A stretch of DNA of 64,000 nucleotides from Occallatibacter savannae (GCF_003131205.1 NZ_QFFY01000001.1:806001-870000); one strand, 5' to 3'. Counted from the first letter of the stretch, positions 38,328 through 47,427 are shown. Numbers and translations: made by a program. The notes: a model not told the origin generated them from the letters alone.

Positions 38328-38368
38328 TTGCACTTCGACAAGACCCTCGTCTATTCTCCTGTCGAAGT
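38328..38368 (+). promoter_or_regulatory. Promoter and palindromic operator of the second padR gene
   Basis: TTGCAC (38328-38333), 18-base spacer, TATTCT (38352-38357) gives a good promoter for the TTG start at 38383. A perfect 9-bp inverted repeat ACTTCGACA (38332-38340) and TGTCGAAGT (38360-38368) flanks the -10 region, the usual position for a repressor operator. Its sequence differs from the palindrome at the other padR gene. Confidence 0.55.
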
Positions 38369-38382
38369 AGAAGGGGAACAGA

Positions 38383-38712
38383 TTGACGGATCGCATCGAA
38401 CTTCCCCAGGGAACCCTGGACCTCCTCATCCTCCGCACCCTCCAGCCAGGCGCGCAGCACGGCTGGGCCATCTCAGAGCGCGTACAGCAGGTTTCAAGCG
38501 ATGTGCTCAGCATTCAACAGGGCTCGCTTTACCCCGCCCTGCACCGGCTCGAGCGCCGCGGGTGGATCAAGGCGAAGTGGGGCACCTCCGACAACAACCG
38601 CCGCGCCAAGTACTACGAATTGACGCCGCGCGGCAAAAAGCAGCTTGAGGTTGAAACCGAAGCCTGGCGCAAGCTCACCGCCGCCGTCGGCCAGGTGCTG
38701 GAAGGTGCATGA
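38383..38712 (+). CDS. PadR-family transcriptional repressor (acidobacterial type)
   Basis: 109-residue winged-helix protein starting with TTG behind AAGGGG. PQGTLDLLILRTLQPGAQHGW is the PadR recognition-domain start, with QQGSLYPALHRLERRGWIKA and RRAKYYELTPRGKKQLEV following. It overlaps the next gene by four bases (ATGATG... shared end), and so is translated together with the orphan permease it probably controls. Clearly related to the PadR gene at 35392-35748, but with a different operator. Confidence 0.92.
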   Translation: MTDRIELPQGTLDLLILRTLQPGAQHGWAISERVQQVSSDVLSIQQGSLYPALHRLERRGWIKAKWGTSDNNRRAKYYELTPRGKKQLEVETEAWRKLTAAVGQVLEGA

Positions 38713-41369
38713 TGCTCGACGACCTGCGTTTTCGAACACGCTCTCTTCTCCATCACAGCCAGATGGAAAACGAACTCGACGAGGAGCTTCGCTTTCACTT
38801 CGACAAACAGGTTGAGAAGTTCATGAGGTCAGGAATGTCGGAAGACGAAGCAAAGCGACAGGCACGGCTCGCCTTTGGTACGCAGGAGAAAGTGAAGGAA
38901 GACTGCCGCGAAGCACGAGGCACCAGCTTCCTCGAACTCACGGTCGACGACGCCCGATACGCTGCACGTCAGCTCATTGCCAATCCCACATTCGCGCTCG
39001 TGATGATCGCTACCCTCGCCCTCAGCATCGGCGCCAACAGCGCCATCTTCAGCGTCATCAATGGCGTGATGCTCAAGCGATTGCCGTACCCGCAGCCGGA
39101 GCGCCTCGTCCGCATTTTCCTGTCGTCCAAGGAGTTTCCGAAATTCTCCCTGAACCCGTGGGATTTCCTGGATTTCCGCGCGCGCAATCGCTCGTTCGAA
39201 TCCATAGCCGCCTTCACGCGCGGCGACGTGCAGCTTTCCGGCGAAGGCGAGCCCATCCGGCTCAATGGCTTCGGCATTACATCAGGCTACTTCCGCGTGC
39301 TCGGCATTCAGCCGGAGATCGGTCGCGAATTCGATTACCAGGCGGAAGTACCTGGCAACGGACTTCAGGTCGTCATCAGCGATCGCCTGTGGCGCACGCG
39401 TTTCGGCGCAGACCCGAGCGTAATCGGCCGCAAGGTCACCTTGAATACGCAGCCCTTCACCATCATCGGCGTCATGCCGCGCGGCACGGAGCACCCCGGC
39501 AACACGTATCACGCGGTAGCCTATGGCGAAAGTGTCGACGTATGGTGGCCGTTTTCCTTCGCGGGCAATTCTAATAACCGCGGTTCGCACTTCATTGAAG
39601 GTATCGCTCGCCTGAAACCTGGTGTCTCCGTCAATCAAGCCGGCGCCGACATGAATGCCGTGATGCAGCAGATGGCTCGTGAGCATCCCAACGGCGACAG
39701 AGGATGGACTGTGCTCGTCGTTCCGCTCTTCTCAGAGGTCGTCGGATCCACACGGCAATTGCTCTTCGTGCTGCTCGGCGCGGTTGGCATTGTGCTCCTC
39801 ATCGCCTGCGTGAACGCGGCAAATTTGCTTCTGGCGCGCGCTTCGGCTCGCCAGCGCGAAATCGCCGTGCGGCTGGCGATGGGCGCACCACGCATCCGCG
39901 TTGTGAGGCAGCTGCTCACGGAAAGCCTCCTCATCTCGGTGATCGGCGGCGCGGTCGGGCTCGCTCTGGCGTTCGGTGGTGTCCGGGCTCTCGTCGCCCT
40001 GCTGCCCTCGGACTTCCCTCGCGCGCACGACATCCACGTCAGCGGTCCCGTGTTCCTGTTCACCCTTATCGTCAGCGTCCTTACCGGGATCCTCTTCGGC
40101 CTCGCTCCTGCAATGCAGGCTTCCCGGACAGATCCCAGGCAGGGTCTGCAGCACAATACGCGCACCAGCACCGCGAGCCGCAATCAGGGCCGCATTCGCA
40201 GCGCGCTCGTCATCGCAGAGGTCGGCCTGGCTTCTGTCCTCCTCATCGGCGCAGGTCTGATGCTCCGCACCTTCCTCAACCTTCTGCATCTCGACCCCGG
40301 CTTTCAGGAAGATCACGTTCTTACCGCGAGCATCTCCCTGCCCCACAATCGCTACAACGCCGGCGAATTGACAGCGCAGTTCTACGATCGCCTTGCCGCG
40401 AAGATCAACGCGCTCCCCGCCGTCGTAAGCGCCGGCGCAGGCAGCGATCTGCCCTGGACCGGCTACGACGAGAACACTGGCTTCACCATCGAGGGCAAAA
40501 GGCCTGCTGAAAATGAAGGAAACCATGCTCGCTATCACATGGCCACCCCCGGCTACTTCAGCGCGATGGGCATCCCGCTTCTCGAAGGCCGACTCTTCAC
40601 CGAAGGCGACAACAAGCACGCGCCGCAGGTGCTGATCATCAACCGCGCAATGGCTCAGAAATATTGGCCCGGCTCAGATGCAGTCGGCAAGCGCGTCAGC
40701 TTCGACGACAATCCGAAGAAAGACACCGATTGGCTGAGAGTGGTTGGCGTTGTCGGCGATGTAAAGGACCAGCCGAACAGCACCGCCGCGGAACCTGCCT
40801 TCTGGATGTCGGAGTACCAGTCCTCGCAGCCCGACATGTCCATCGCTTTGCGAACCCAATCCGATCCGCGGCAAGCTGCCGACGGGCTGCGCAGCGCCAT
40901 CCACAGTCTCGATCCTGAGCTCGCTGTCGCTGACGTGAAGTCGATGGATCAGGTAGCAGATGCTTCCATCTCAACGCCGCGGTTCACGTTCGCACTGGTT
41001 GGCCTCTTTGCAGGTCTCGCAATCCTACTCGCGGCCATCGGTGCCTACGGCGTCATCGCATACACAGTTGCCCAACGCACACCTGAGTTCGGATTGCGCC
41101 TGGCGCTTGGCGCGCAACGAGGCGCTCTGCTGAGAATGGTTCTCGCGCAGAGCGCCCGACTAGCCATACCCGGCATCATCCTGGGAGTCCTGCTCGCCAT
41201 TAGCTTCGGCCGCGTTCTGCAGACTCTGCTCTTTGGCGTGCGACCAGCCGACCCCATGATCCTGGCCAGCGTCACTCTCCTGGTTCTGATCGTTTCGCTG
41301 CTTGCATCCTATGCCCCCGCCCGCCGCGCCGCCCGCGCCGACCCAATGAGCACGCTCAGAGCGGAATAG
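38709..41369 (+). CDS. Large orphan ABC permease, ADOP/MacB-FtsX type
   Basis: 886-residue paralogue of the permease at 32748-35387. Prefix MENELDEELRFHFDKQVEKF, helix 1 LVMIATLALSIGANSAIFSV, first periplasmic MacB-like domain, then helices with LLIACVNAANLLLARASARQREIAVRLAMGA, the second periplasmic domain (DLPWTGYDENTG) and C-terminal helices ending SLLASYAPARRAARADPMSTLRAE. No ATPase gene adjacent. The four-base overlap with padR shows co-translation. The prefix is about the same length as in the other copy, which supports a shared architecture. Role by family only: efflux or envelope homeostasis. Confidence 0.9.
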   Translation: MMLDDLRFRTRSLLHHSQMENELDEELRFHFDKQVEKFMRSGMSEDEAKRQARLAFGTQEKVKEDCREARGTSFLELTVDDARYAARQLIANPTFALVMIATLALSIGANSAIFSVINGVMLKRLPYPQPERLVRIFLSSKEFPKFSLNPWDFLDFRARNRSFESIAAFTRGDVQLSGEGEPIRLNGFGITSGYFRVLGIQPEIGREFDYQAEVPGNGLQVVISDRLWRTRFGADPSVIGRKVTLNTQPFTIIGVMPRGTEHPGNTYHAVAYGESVDVWWPFSFAGNSNNRGSHFIEGIARLKPGVSVNQAGADMNAVMQQMAREHPNGDRGWTVLVVPLFSEVVGSTRQLLFVLLGAVGIVLLIACVNAANLLLARASARQREIAVRLAMGAPRIRVVRQLLTESLLISVIGGAVGLALAFGGVRALVALLPSDFPRAHDIHVSGPVFLFTLIVSVLTGILFGLAPAMQASRTDPRQGLQHNTRTSTASRNQGRIRSALVIAEVGLASVLLIGAGLMLRTFLNLLHLDPGFQEDHVLTASISLPHNRYNAGELTAQFYDRLAAKINALPAVVSAGAGSDLPWTGYDENTGFTIEGKRPAENEGNHARYHMATPGYFSAMGIPLLEGRLFTEGDNKHAPQVLIINRAMAQKYWPGSDAVGKRVSFDDNPKKDTDWLRVVGVVGDVKDQPNSTAAEPAFWMSEYQSSQPDMSIALRTQSDPRQAADGLRSAIHSLDPELAVADVKSMDQVADASISTPRFTFALVGLFAGLAILLAAIGAYGVIAYTVAQRTPEFGLRLALGAQRGALLRMVLAQSARLAIPGIILGVLLAISFGRVLQTLLFGVRPADPMILASVTLLVLIVSLLASYAPARRAARADPMSTLRAE

Positions 41370-41395
41370 CAAACGGGGACCTGGGGAGTCGTGTC

Positions 41396-42001
41396 TTACC
41401 AACCCGCTCCGTAGGCCACCACCTGCGCGGTGCCGATCGGGAACGTTCCATCCGCCGGGATTGCATTAGAGCCCGTGAGTCCGAAAACCCCATTCAGAGC
41501 GCTCGCAGCCCACGGGTCGAGCGTCAATCCGACACCCTTCAGCGCCAGCCTGTTTTCGTTGAGATGAAGCGGCAGCGAGAAGCCGGCGGGCAGCTTGATG
41601 TCAAACAGCGGATAACGTCCGATGAGCTTTCCGTTCACGACGACAAGCCCGGTGATGACCGGCTTGCCCGTTGTGTCGATGATGTAGCTCTGCAGCGCTA
41701 CCTTCGTTGTGCCCGCCTTCAGGGTCAGACCGCCAGAGTGCAGAATGTTGCCGGCTGCTGTATCCAGGTCGATGGCGCCTCCCGTCACCGGAAACGTCGC
41801 TGCTCCGTCTTCGACTTCAGTTGGGAAGACACGGCCTACAGAAACATTCAGAGAACTGAGTGCGCCGGTGAATGTGCTCGAAAGCTTCACGGTCGTGCGC
41901 CCCGTGAAGAGTGTCTTTGTCTGCTGTGCCGACGCACCGGTCGAAACGACCGCGATGGCTACCGCTGCAATGATGCTGGGGAATGCAGTTTTCAATCTCA
42001 T
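41396..42001 (-). CDS. Exported protein of unknown function
   Basis: 201 residues from the ATG at 42001; the open frame extends further but the signal peptide begins here (MRLKTAFPSIIAAVAIAVVS to ASAQQ). The mature domain is beta-rich and Gly/Thr-rich: TGRTTVKLSSTFTGALSSLN, AIDLDTAAGNILHSGGLTLK, VVVNGKLIGRYPLFDIKLP. No known family is recognised; the pattern of repeated short strands suggests a beta-sandwich or surface protein. Separated by 26 bases from the convergent permease gene. Confidence 0.65.
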   Translation of the reverse strand: MRLKTAFPSIIAAVAIAVVSTGASAQQTKTLFTGRTTVKLSSTFTGALSSLNVSVGRVFPTEVEDGAATFPVTGGAIDLDTAAGNILHSGGLTLKAGTTKVALQSYIIDTTGKPVITGLVVVNGKLIGRYPLFDIKLPAGFSLPLHLNENRLALKGVGLTLDPWAASALNGVFGLTGSNAIPADGTFPIGTAQVVAYGAGW

Positions 42002-42214
42002 GTGTTCAATCCTTCTCAAGCTGATTTGCGGGCCAGACTTTCGGTATCGCTTCAACAAGTGTTGGCCTCACGCAAAATGGAGGTTAGTAGCTGCTCAGCT
42101 TGATTGGGAAGGGTTCGGTCTCTGCCGCTTTGGCCCAGCTACAAAGATTGGGCAACATTTGCGCTCCACTGAAAATGGCGGTCCGCTTCACCTGAATGCA
42201 ATGGTTCGGCGAGC

Positions 42215-43144
42215 CTAAGCCTCGTGGGCAGTCGGCACATGGGGCTGCGGGATCAGCTCCGTTACCGCGATCCCAGCGAGAATGAGAACGGCACCGACGG
42301 CTGGAACCATCCCCAGCCGCTCTCCTGTGACCACAAAAGACGTGATCCACGCGAAGACGGGCTCCAGCGCCAGGATCAGCGCCATCGGCGTGGTGGGCAG
42401 AATCGACTGGGCCCAGCTCTGGATGGAGAACGCCGCAGCCGTCGCCAGTGCCGCGGCCACAATCAGAGCAAAGATCAGCCGACCCGTCACGTGCACATGA
42501 GGATGCTCGATCAACGGCAGGCTTAGCCCCATAAACAAGGCGCAAAAGCCCACCTGCAAAATAGCTAGAGGCTGAAACGAAATACGAGGCGATGTATGCC
42601 CCAGCGCGATGCAGTGAAGTGCGAACGAGATCGCACAGCCCAGGGTCAGAACGTCTCCGACGTTGATCGAGGAGAAGTCCGGCAGAAACGACGCCAGCGA
42701 TCCCGAGGCCCCGGCAGCCGGCGGAGCAGTAATCAGCACGATTCCCGCGAATGCCATCGCCCCACCTGCAAACGCGTTCCATCGTGGAGCGCGCGCTCCA
42801 GGAGGCCTGAGCGCAGGCGGAATCGAAAACAGCGGGACCAGAACGACAACCAGCCCCGTGATAAACGCCGACTTCGAAGGAGTGGTCCGGACCAGGCCGA
42901 TCGTCTGGAACTGATACCCGGCCGCGAGACACAGTCCCACCAGTGCACCCGCCGCGATCTGTGATCGCTTGATCGACCCCCACGCCCGGTGGTATCCGAC
43001 CGCGAGCAGCACGAATGCCAGCGTCATGCGGATCAGGTTGAATGCCACCGGCGTTGCGTCGCTCAACGCGCCTTTGATGACGACAAACGTCGACCCCCAC
43101 ACAGCGACCACCAGCGTCATCAGGATGTATGCGCGAGCTTTCAT
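42215..43144 (-). CDS. EamA/DMT-family transporter
   Basis: 309 residues with about ten hydrophobic helices in two EamA repeats. The start MKARAYILMTLVVAVWGSTFVVIKGAL is the family's typical first helix, and FLLAVGYHRAW, GLCLAAGYQFQTIGLVRTTPSKSAFITG and the second repeat PLAILQVGFCALFMGLSLPLIE follow. Members export amino acids, sugars or metabolites; the substrate here cannot be inferred. It has no visible operon partner: the next gene downstream on this strand is 213 bases away. Confidence 0.85.
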   Translation of the reverse strand: MKARAYILMTLVVAVWGSTFVVIKGALSDATPVAFNLIRMTLAFVLLAVGYHRAWGSIKRSQIAAGALVGLCLAAGYQFQTIGLVRTTPSKSAFITGLVVVLVPLFSIPPALRPPGARAPRWNAFAGGAMAFAGIVLITAPPAAGASGSLASFLPDFSSINVGDVLTLGCAISFALHCIALGHTSPRISFQPLAILQVGFCALFMGLSLPLIEHPHVHVTGRLIFALIVAAALATAAAFSIQSWAQSILPTTPMALILALEPVFAWITSFVVTGERLGMVPAVGAVLILAGIAVTELIPQPHVPTAHEA

Positions 43145-43160
43145 CTCAGATCCAGAGTTT

Positions 43161-43205
43161 GGGGTACCCCATCCTGAACGCGTCTTTTGCGTTTAGGGTG
43201 GGAAC
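43161..43205. repeat. Dispersed hairpin, family B
   Basis: CCCATCCTGAACGC (43168-43181) pairs with GCGTTTAGGGTGGG (43189-43202) through 14 bp with two G-T wobbles and a 7-base loop, after GGGGTAC. Same family as 53341-53385. Confidence 0.8.
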
Positions 43206-43224
43206 GAGATTGTGGACTGAACCC

Positions 43225-43262
43225 GGGTGCCCCATGTTTCCTGGTTTCGGAGACATGGGAGA
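43225..43262. repeat. Dispersed hairpin, family A
   Basis: CCCATGTTTCC (43231-43241) pairs with GGAGACATGGG (43249-43259), 11 bp with one wobble and a 7-base loop, after GGGTGC. Directly follows the family B hairpin at 43161. Confidence 0.82.
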
Positions 43263-43278
43263 CCAGGATGTCATCGGG

Positions 43279-45009
43279 TCATTGTGCCGATGACGAGTGC
43301 ACCTGCTGCCCCGCCACCCAGGTCTGGCGCACCTGCGTCTCCAGCACCGCCGACGGCCTCAGCTTGTAAATGTCGCGATCGACAATCACGAAATCCGCGT
43401 CGAACCCCGGCGTCAGGTTTCCCTTGTGCTTCTCCGCAAACTCCGCATACGCCGAACCCTGCGTGTACGCGTACAGGGCCTGACCCCGCGTGAGCTTGTT
43501 CTCCAAAGACAAGGATTTGGTCCCATACTCATTGGTGCGCGTCACCGCTTCAAACAATCCGCGGAACGGCGTGATCGGCTCCACCGGATAATCGGTCCCG
43601 AACGCCAGCGGCACGCCCGCATCCACGAATCTCTTCCACGCATACGCGCCTTTCGCGCGCTCCGGCCCGATGCGGTCCATCGCCCAGTTCACATCCGTCA
43701 TCAGGTGATTCGGCTGCATGCTCGCGATCACGCCCAGTTTCTTGAAGCGCGCGAAGTCCGGAGCATCCACCACCTGCGCATGCTCAACGCGATTCCGCGC
43801 TGTCTCCGGAACACCCGACTGTGCGAAGGCATCGAGCGCCATCGAAACGGCCTTGTCACCGATGGCATGAAACCCAATCTGGAACCCCGCCTTGGCCCGC
43901 TCCACCGTCATCTGGTTCAGCCGCTCCTGCGTGTACTGCGGCAGTCCCGTGTTCTTCGGATCATCGGAGTAGGGCGCCTTCATCGCGGCTGTGTGCGACC
44001 CGAGCGACCCGTCCATGAACCCCTTCAGCATCCCCGTATGCAGCATCGCATCGTTCGCATCGTGATGCGCGCGGTGCGCCTTCAACACCTCCAGCGGCGC
44101 CGCAAACGGCAGCCACTCCGAAATCCGCAGGTGCAGATTCCCTTCCTTCTCCATCTCCTCGTACACCAGAAAATCTTCCCAGGCGCTATTGTCCTGCGCG
44201 CTCGTCACCCCGTGCGCCAGTGCATCCTCGATTGCCAGCTCATCGCCCTTGCGACGCTCCTCATGCGTGGGTGGCGGAATCACCTTCTCCACCAACTCCT
44301 GCGCCGACTCACGCACAATTCCCGTCGGCTCTCCGTCCTTGTCCAGATCCACCGCGCCGCCCTCGGGCATCTTCGTCTGCGCCGTGATACCGGCCGCCTT
44401 CAGCGCCGCGGTGTTCGCAATCGCAATGTGCCCGTCGATGCGCGACAGAAACGCCGGATGATCGCCCGTCACCTTGTCCAGATCCTGCCGCGTGGGCAGC
44501 ACCTTCTCCTTCCACAAGGTGTGATCCCAACCTCCGCCCGTAAGCCAGTGACCGGCCGGAGCCGCCGCCGCAGCCGCCTGAATGCGCGAAAGCATCTCCG
44601 CCAGCGACCCTGTCCCGCGCAGGTCCACATTGAGCTTCTCGCGCCCGGCCTCGCCGAGGTGCGTGTGCGCATCGTTAAATCCCGGAAAGATGAAGTGATG
44701 CGTATGCGCCGTGTCGAGATCGTGCAGATGCGTGCTCGGTCCGGCGAGCCTCGTGATCTCCGCTGTCGTGCCCACCGCAACGATCTTCCCCTTCGACACC
44801 GCCATCGCCTCCACAACGCGCGGCTTGTCGTCGGCGAATCCCTCGCCTGTATAGATCACGCCATTGAAGAAGAGATCGTCCGGAGCGCCTGCCGTAACCG
44901 CGGCAGCTTTCTTCGTATGTTGCGGAGTCGCATGTCTCGCCGGGGTCTGAGCAGCTGCCAGAATGCACGCGGAAAACACCACAGCAAGCAGAGCAAAGTT
45001 GGTGCGCAT
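43279..45009 (-). CDS. Exported amidohydrolase (YtcJ-like, amidohydrolase 3)
   Basis: 576-residue metal-dependent amidohydrolase. A signal peptide (ending LAAAQ, about residue 20) exports it. Seen: GFNDAHTHLGEAG (metal-binding His-x-His), SRIDGHIAIAN, QIGFHAIGDKA, RVEHAQVVD and FGTDYPVEPITP, the catalytic aspartate region. These match the YtcJ branch, whose members hydrolyse small amides. It lies 21 bases after an M20 peptidase gene on the same strand, so the two may act together on exported peptides or amides. Confidence 0.9.
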   Translation of the reverse strand: MRTNFALLAVVFSACILAAAQTPARHATPQHTKKAAAVTAGAPDDLFFNGVIYTGEGFADDKPRVVEAMAVSKGKIVAVGTTAEITRLAGPSTHLHDLDTAHTHHFIFPGFNDAHTHLGEAGREKLNVDLRGTGSLAEMLSRIQAAAAAAPAGHWLTGGGWDHTLWKEKVLPTRQDLDKVTGDHPAFLSRIDGHIAIANTAALKAAGITAQTKMPEGGAVDLDKDGEPTGIVRESAQELVEKVIPPPTHEERRKGDELAIEDALAHGVTSAQDNSAWEDFLVYEEMEKEGNLHLRISEWLPFAAPLEVLKAHRAHHDANDAMLHTGMLKGFMDGSLGSHTAAMKAPYSDDPKNTGLPQYTQERLNQMTVERAKAGFQIGFHAIGDKAVSMALDAFAQSGVPETARNRVEHAQVVDAPDFARFKKLGVIASMQPNHLMTDVNWAMDRIGPERAKGAYAWKRFVDAGVPLAFGTDYPVEPITPFRGLFEAVTRTNEYGTKSLSLENKLTRGQALYAYTQGSAYAEFAEKHKGNLTPGFDADFVIVDRDIYKLRPSAVLETQVRQTWVAGQQVHSSSAQ

Positions 45010-45030
45010 GCGCGCAGTGTATCAGAGCAC

Positions 45031-46302
45031 TTACTGCTCGGCCGCCCACTCAGCGAGCGCCAGGATCAGCAGCAGAATGCGCCGCAAGCCAATCTCGCGA
45101 TTCTTGTCGGAGTACCACTCAGCCACCGTATGAGCCCCGCCTCCATCGCCGCCCGCGCCTACTGACAACGCTGGAACGCCCAGCGATATCGGAATGTTCG
45201 CATCCGTCGATCCCAGCCGCAGATCCGTTTGTATCCCGAGATGCCGATCGACGGCACGCAGTGCTTCAAGCACCGGAGAGTCCGCAGCCAGCGCTCCCGC
45301 CGGCCGGTCCCCGATCTTTTCGATCGTGAATGTCAGCGCGCCTCGATTACGAGGGCCCGCGTTCTTCGCCGCAGCGTTCGTCTGCTCCACTGCGTCTTCG
45401 ACCGCACGATGCAGCGCTACCTCAAGCCGCAGCAGCTCATCCGAACTCGTAGACCGGAAATCTATCGAAGCCGTCGCGCTCTCCGGAACCGAATTGACGC
45501 TTGTGCCGCCCTGCACCGTGCCCACATTCAATGTGGTCGTCGGCCGTTCCGGCACCGGAGTTCGCGCGAGCGCGGCGATCGCAGTTCCCAGCGCCACAAT
45601 CGGATTCGGCGTCCCTGAATCGGTGAAGCTGTGTCCTCCCGGCCCCTTGATCGAAACCTGGAAGCGTCTGCTGCCCAGCGCCTGGGACACCGCGGAATCC
45701 GCACCTGCGCCATCCAGCACAACATGCGCTGCCACGCGCCCAGCCAGTTCGCGCCGCTCGTAGAAGTATCGAACGCCGCGCAGGTCGCCTTCGCCCTCTT
45801 CCCCGACATTGGCCAGAATCACAACGGGAACCGGCAGACACACCTTGGCCTGCAGCAGAGCTTCAGCCAACGCCAGCATGCCGATCACTCCCGCGGCGTT
45901 GTCGCACGCCCCCGGCGCTGCCAACCGGCAAGCTCCGTCCTCTCGTGTCAGTGTGGGTATCAGCGGAGTCCCTGCGGGAAACACAGTATCGATGTGAGCC
46001 GAGAGCACCACGACGTGCCCCGTGCTTTCGGGTGGCAGGTGCGGCGCGGGAACGAACGCGATCACGTTTCCAATCGCATCCACCTGCACGTTCTCAAGCC
46101 CGATCTCTTTGAATTTCTCTGCCGCCCACTTCGACCGTTCCTGCTCTCCAAATGGCGGCGCGGGGATGACGACAAGCTCCGTCTGCAAATCCATCAGTGT
46201 CTTCGGATTGTTGTGCAGCCACGTGAACGCAGCGTGCACGGGGCGCTGGCTCGCCAGCGAGGTGACGCGCGCGAAGGCTGAACTACGAGAGAAGATCGGC
46301 AT
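45031..46302 (-). CDS. M20-family metallopeptidase (peptidase T-like)
   Basis: 423 residues from the ATG at 46302; a TTG at 46311 would add three. Seen zinc ligands: VLSAHIDTVFP (His), GACDNAAGV (Asp), GEEGEGD (catalytic and metal-binding Glu) and a C-terminal GAHTVAEW (His). The insertion of the M20 dimerisation domain (FQVSIKGPGGHSFTD) is present. Likely hydrolyses di- or tripeptides in the cytoplasm; no signal peptide is evident. It follows truA by about 60 bases and precedes the amidohydrolase gene. Confidence 0.88.
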   Translation of the reverse strand: MPIFSRSSAFARVTSLASQRPVHAAFTWLHNNPKTLMDLQTELVVIPAPPFGEQERSKWAAEKFKEIGLENVQVDAIGNVIAFVPAPHLPPESTGHVVVLSAHIDTVFPAGTPLIPTLTREDGACRLAAPGACDNAAGVIGMLALAEALLQAKVCLPVPVVILANVGEEGEGDLRGVRYFYERRELAGRVAAHVVLDGAGADSAVSQALGSRRFQVSIKGPGGHSFTDSGTPNPIVALGTAIAALARTPVPERPTTTLNVGTVQGGTSVNSVPESATASIDFRSTSSDELLRLEVALHRAVEDAVEQTNAAAKNAGPRNRGALTFTIEKIGDRPAGALAADSPVLEALRAVDRHLGIQTDLRLGSTDANIPISLGVPALSVGAGGDGGGAHTVAEWYSDKNREIGLRRILLLILALAEWAAEQ

Positions 46303-46351
46303 CCACTCCAAGGTTAGCAGGACAAAAGGCGTTCAAATGAGCTGCCTGATG

Positions 46352-46412
46352 CGGGACACAGAGTTTAGTAACTGACGCTTGCTCCATGGTTCGAACTAAA
46401 CTCCGTTTCCCG
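46352..46412. repeat. Long imperfect hairpin across the end of truA
   Basis: Left arm 46352-46369 (CGGGACACAGAGTTTAGT) pairs with right arm 46395-46412 (ACTAAACTCCGTTTCCCG) at 16 of 18 positions around 25 bases. It covers the last codons and stop of truA and the space before the M20 gene. No T-run, so it is not a clear terminator. Confidence 0.75.
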
Positions 46413-47264
46413 AAACATCATCGAGTACTCCACCGAATGCAGGAAAAGTCCGCGCGCCGGCGCCGTTGGACCAGCGGCGGCTCGGTCCCGCGCCCCAAGA
46501 ATCCGCGGAATCTCTTCCAGCCCCAAGTACCCTCGCCCCACATCGAGCGTCGTGCCCACAAGATTGCGAACCATGTGATGCAGGAATCCATTGCCTCGCA
46601 CGCGATATATGAGTAGCCGAAATCCGTCTCGCGTCTCCTCGCGCCACTCCGACGCGAAGATGGTCCTTACAGTGCGCGGTTCTGTCGCAACCGCCTCTCC
46701 TGCCCCCTCCACGCCGGCCCTCGTCGCCAGATCGGGATCCGAAGCTGCGAAGCTGCGAAAGTCGTGCTCGCCCACCAGAGCCGCAGCTGCTCTCTGTAGC
46801 AAATCCAGATTCACTCTCCACGAGTACGGGTATACATAGCGCGCCAGGAACGGTGAACAAATCTGGTCCGCCGCCGGCTCAATCGGCAGTACACGATATT
46901 CGTACGTCTTCGCCACCGCCGAATGCCGCGCGTGAAACGAATCGGGCACGACAGCCGCATCCAGGACTCCGATCGAACCGGGCAGTGTCCGATTCAGTGC
47001 ACGAACCAGATTCGTCGCGGGTATGCGCGCCTGCAATTCGAAGCTCGCCACCTGAGCCAGCGCATGAACTCCCGCATCAGTCCGTCCCGACCCCTGCGGC
47101 AGCGGCGCCTCTCCCACCAGCCGTCCCAGTGCCGCCTGCAGCTCGCCCTGTACCGTTCGCTTCTCTGGCTGAACCTGCCAGCCGTGGAAGTCCGTTCCGT
47201 CATATGCGAGCGTCAGCTTCCAGGTCTGCTTTTGTTGCAGCTCGGCTTGGGTGATTTCCGTCAC
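46365..47264 (-). CDS. truA: tRNA pseudouridine(38-40) synthase TruA
   Basis: 299-residue tRNA modification enzyme converting U38-U40 in the anticodon arm to pseudouridine. Seen: LAYDGTDFHGWQVQPEKRTVQGELQ at the N-terminus, the catalytic aspartate in GRTDAGVHA (about residue 63), and RVRGNGFLHHMVRNLVGT in the C-terminal half. The C-terminus (residues after about 280) is a short extension overlapping a hairpin. First gene of a minus-strand run with the M20 peptidase and amidohydrolase genes, though functionally unrelated. Confidence 0.96.
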   Translation of the reverse strand: MTEITQAELQQKQTWKLTLAYDGTDFHGWQVQPEKRTVQGELQAALGRLVGEAPLPQGSGRTDAGVHALAQVASFELQARIPATNLVRALNRTLPGSIGVLDAAVVPDSFHARHSAVAKTYEYRVLPIEPAADQICSPFLARYVYPYSWRVNLDLLQRAAAALVGEHDFRSFAASDPDLATRAGVEGAGEAVATEPRTVRTIFASEWREETRDGFRLLIYRVRGNGFLHHMVRNLVGTTLDVGRGYLGLEEIPRILGARDRAAAGPTAPARGLFLHSVEYSMMFRETEFSSNHGASVSY

Positions 47265-47413
47265 GGGTACCTGTGTTGTTAACAGGTTAATTGACCAAAA
47301 GGGGCCATCCGGTTAGCTCCTCGCCGTGGGATATACTCAGCTTTTCGTGCCAGCTTGTGCGCGAAGTGCCCTGCAAGAGGGAACGAACTTACCGCGGTGC
47401 GCGTAATCCTAAG

Positions 47414-47427
47414 TGACCCAATGGTCA
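47414..47427. promoter_or_regulatory. 14-bp palindrome upstream of the TolC-like gene
   Basis: TGACC (47414-47418), four-base centre, GGTCA (47423-47427): a perfect palindrome 119 bases before the TolC start at 47546. It has the form of a TetR- or MarR-type operator; no regulator gene is adjacent. Confidence 0.45.

Noticed and set aside
32748..41369. Complete MacAB-type exporters
   Set aside because: No ATPase or MacA-like adaptor gene is present near either permease; only the permease cores and PadR genes are seen.
43297..45165. A 622-residue open frame on the plus strand opposite the amidohydrolase and M20 genes
   Set aside because: It is Arg/His/Leu-rich with no domain pattern and lies antisense to two genes with complete active-site motifs; typical of high-GC antisense frames. 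The same applies to long frames opposite dnaE (8890-10023), rhaEW (4170-5567) and the first orphan permease (32868-34349).
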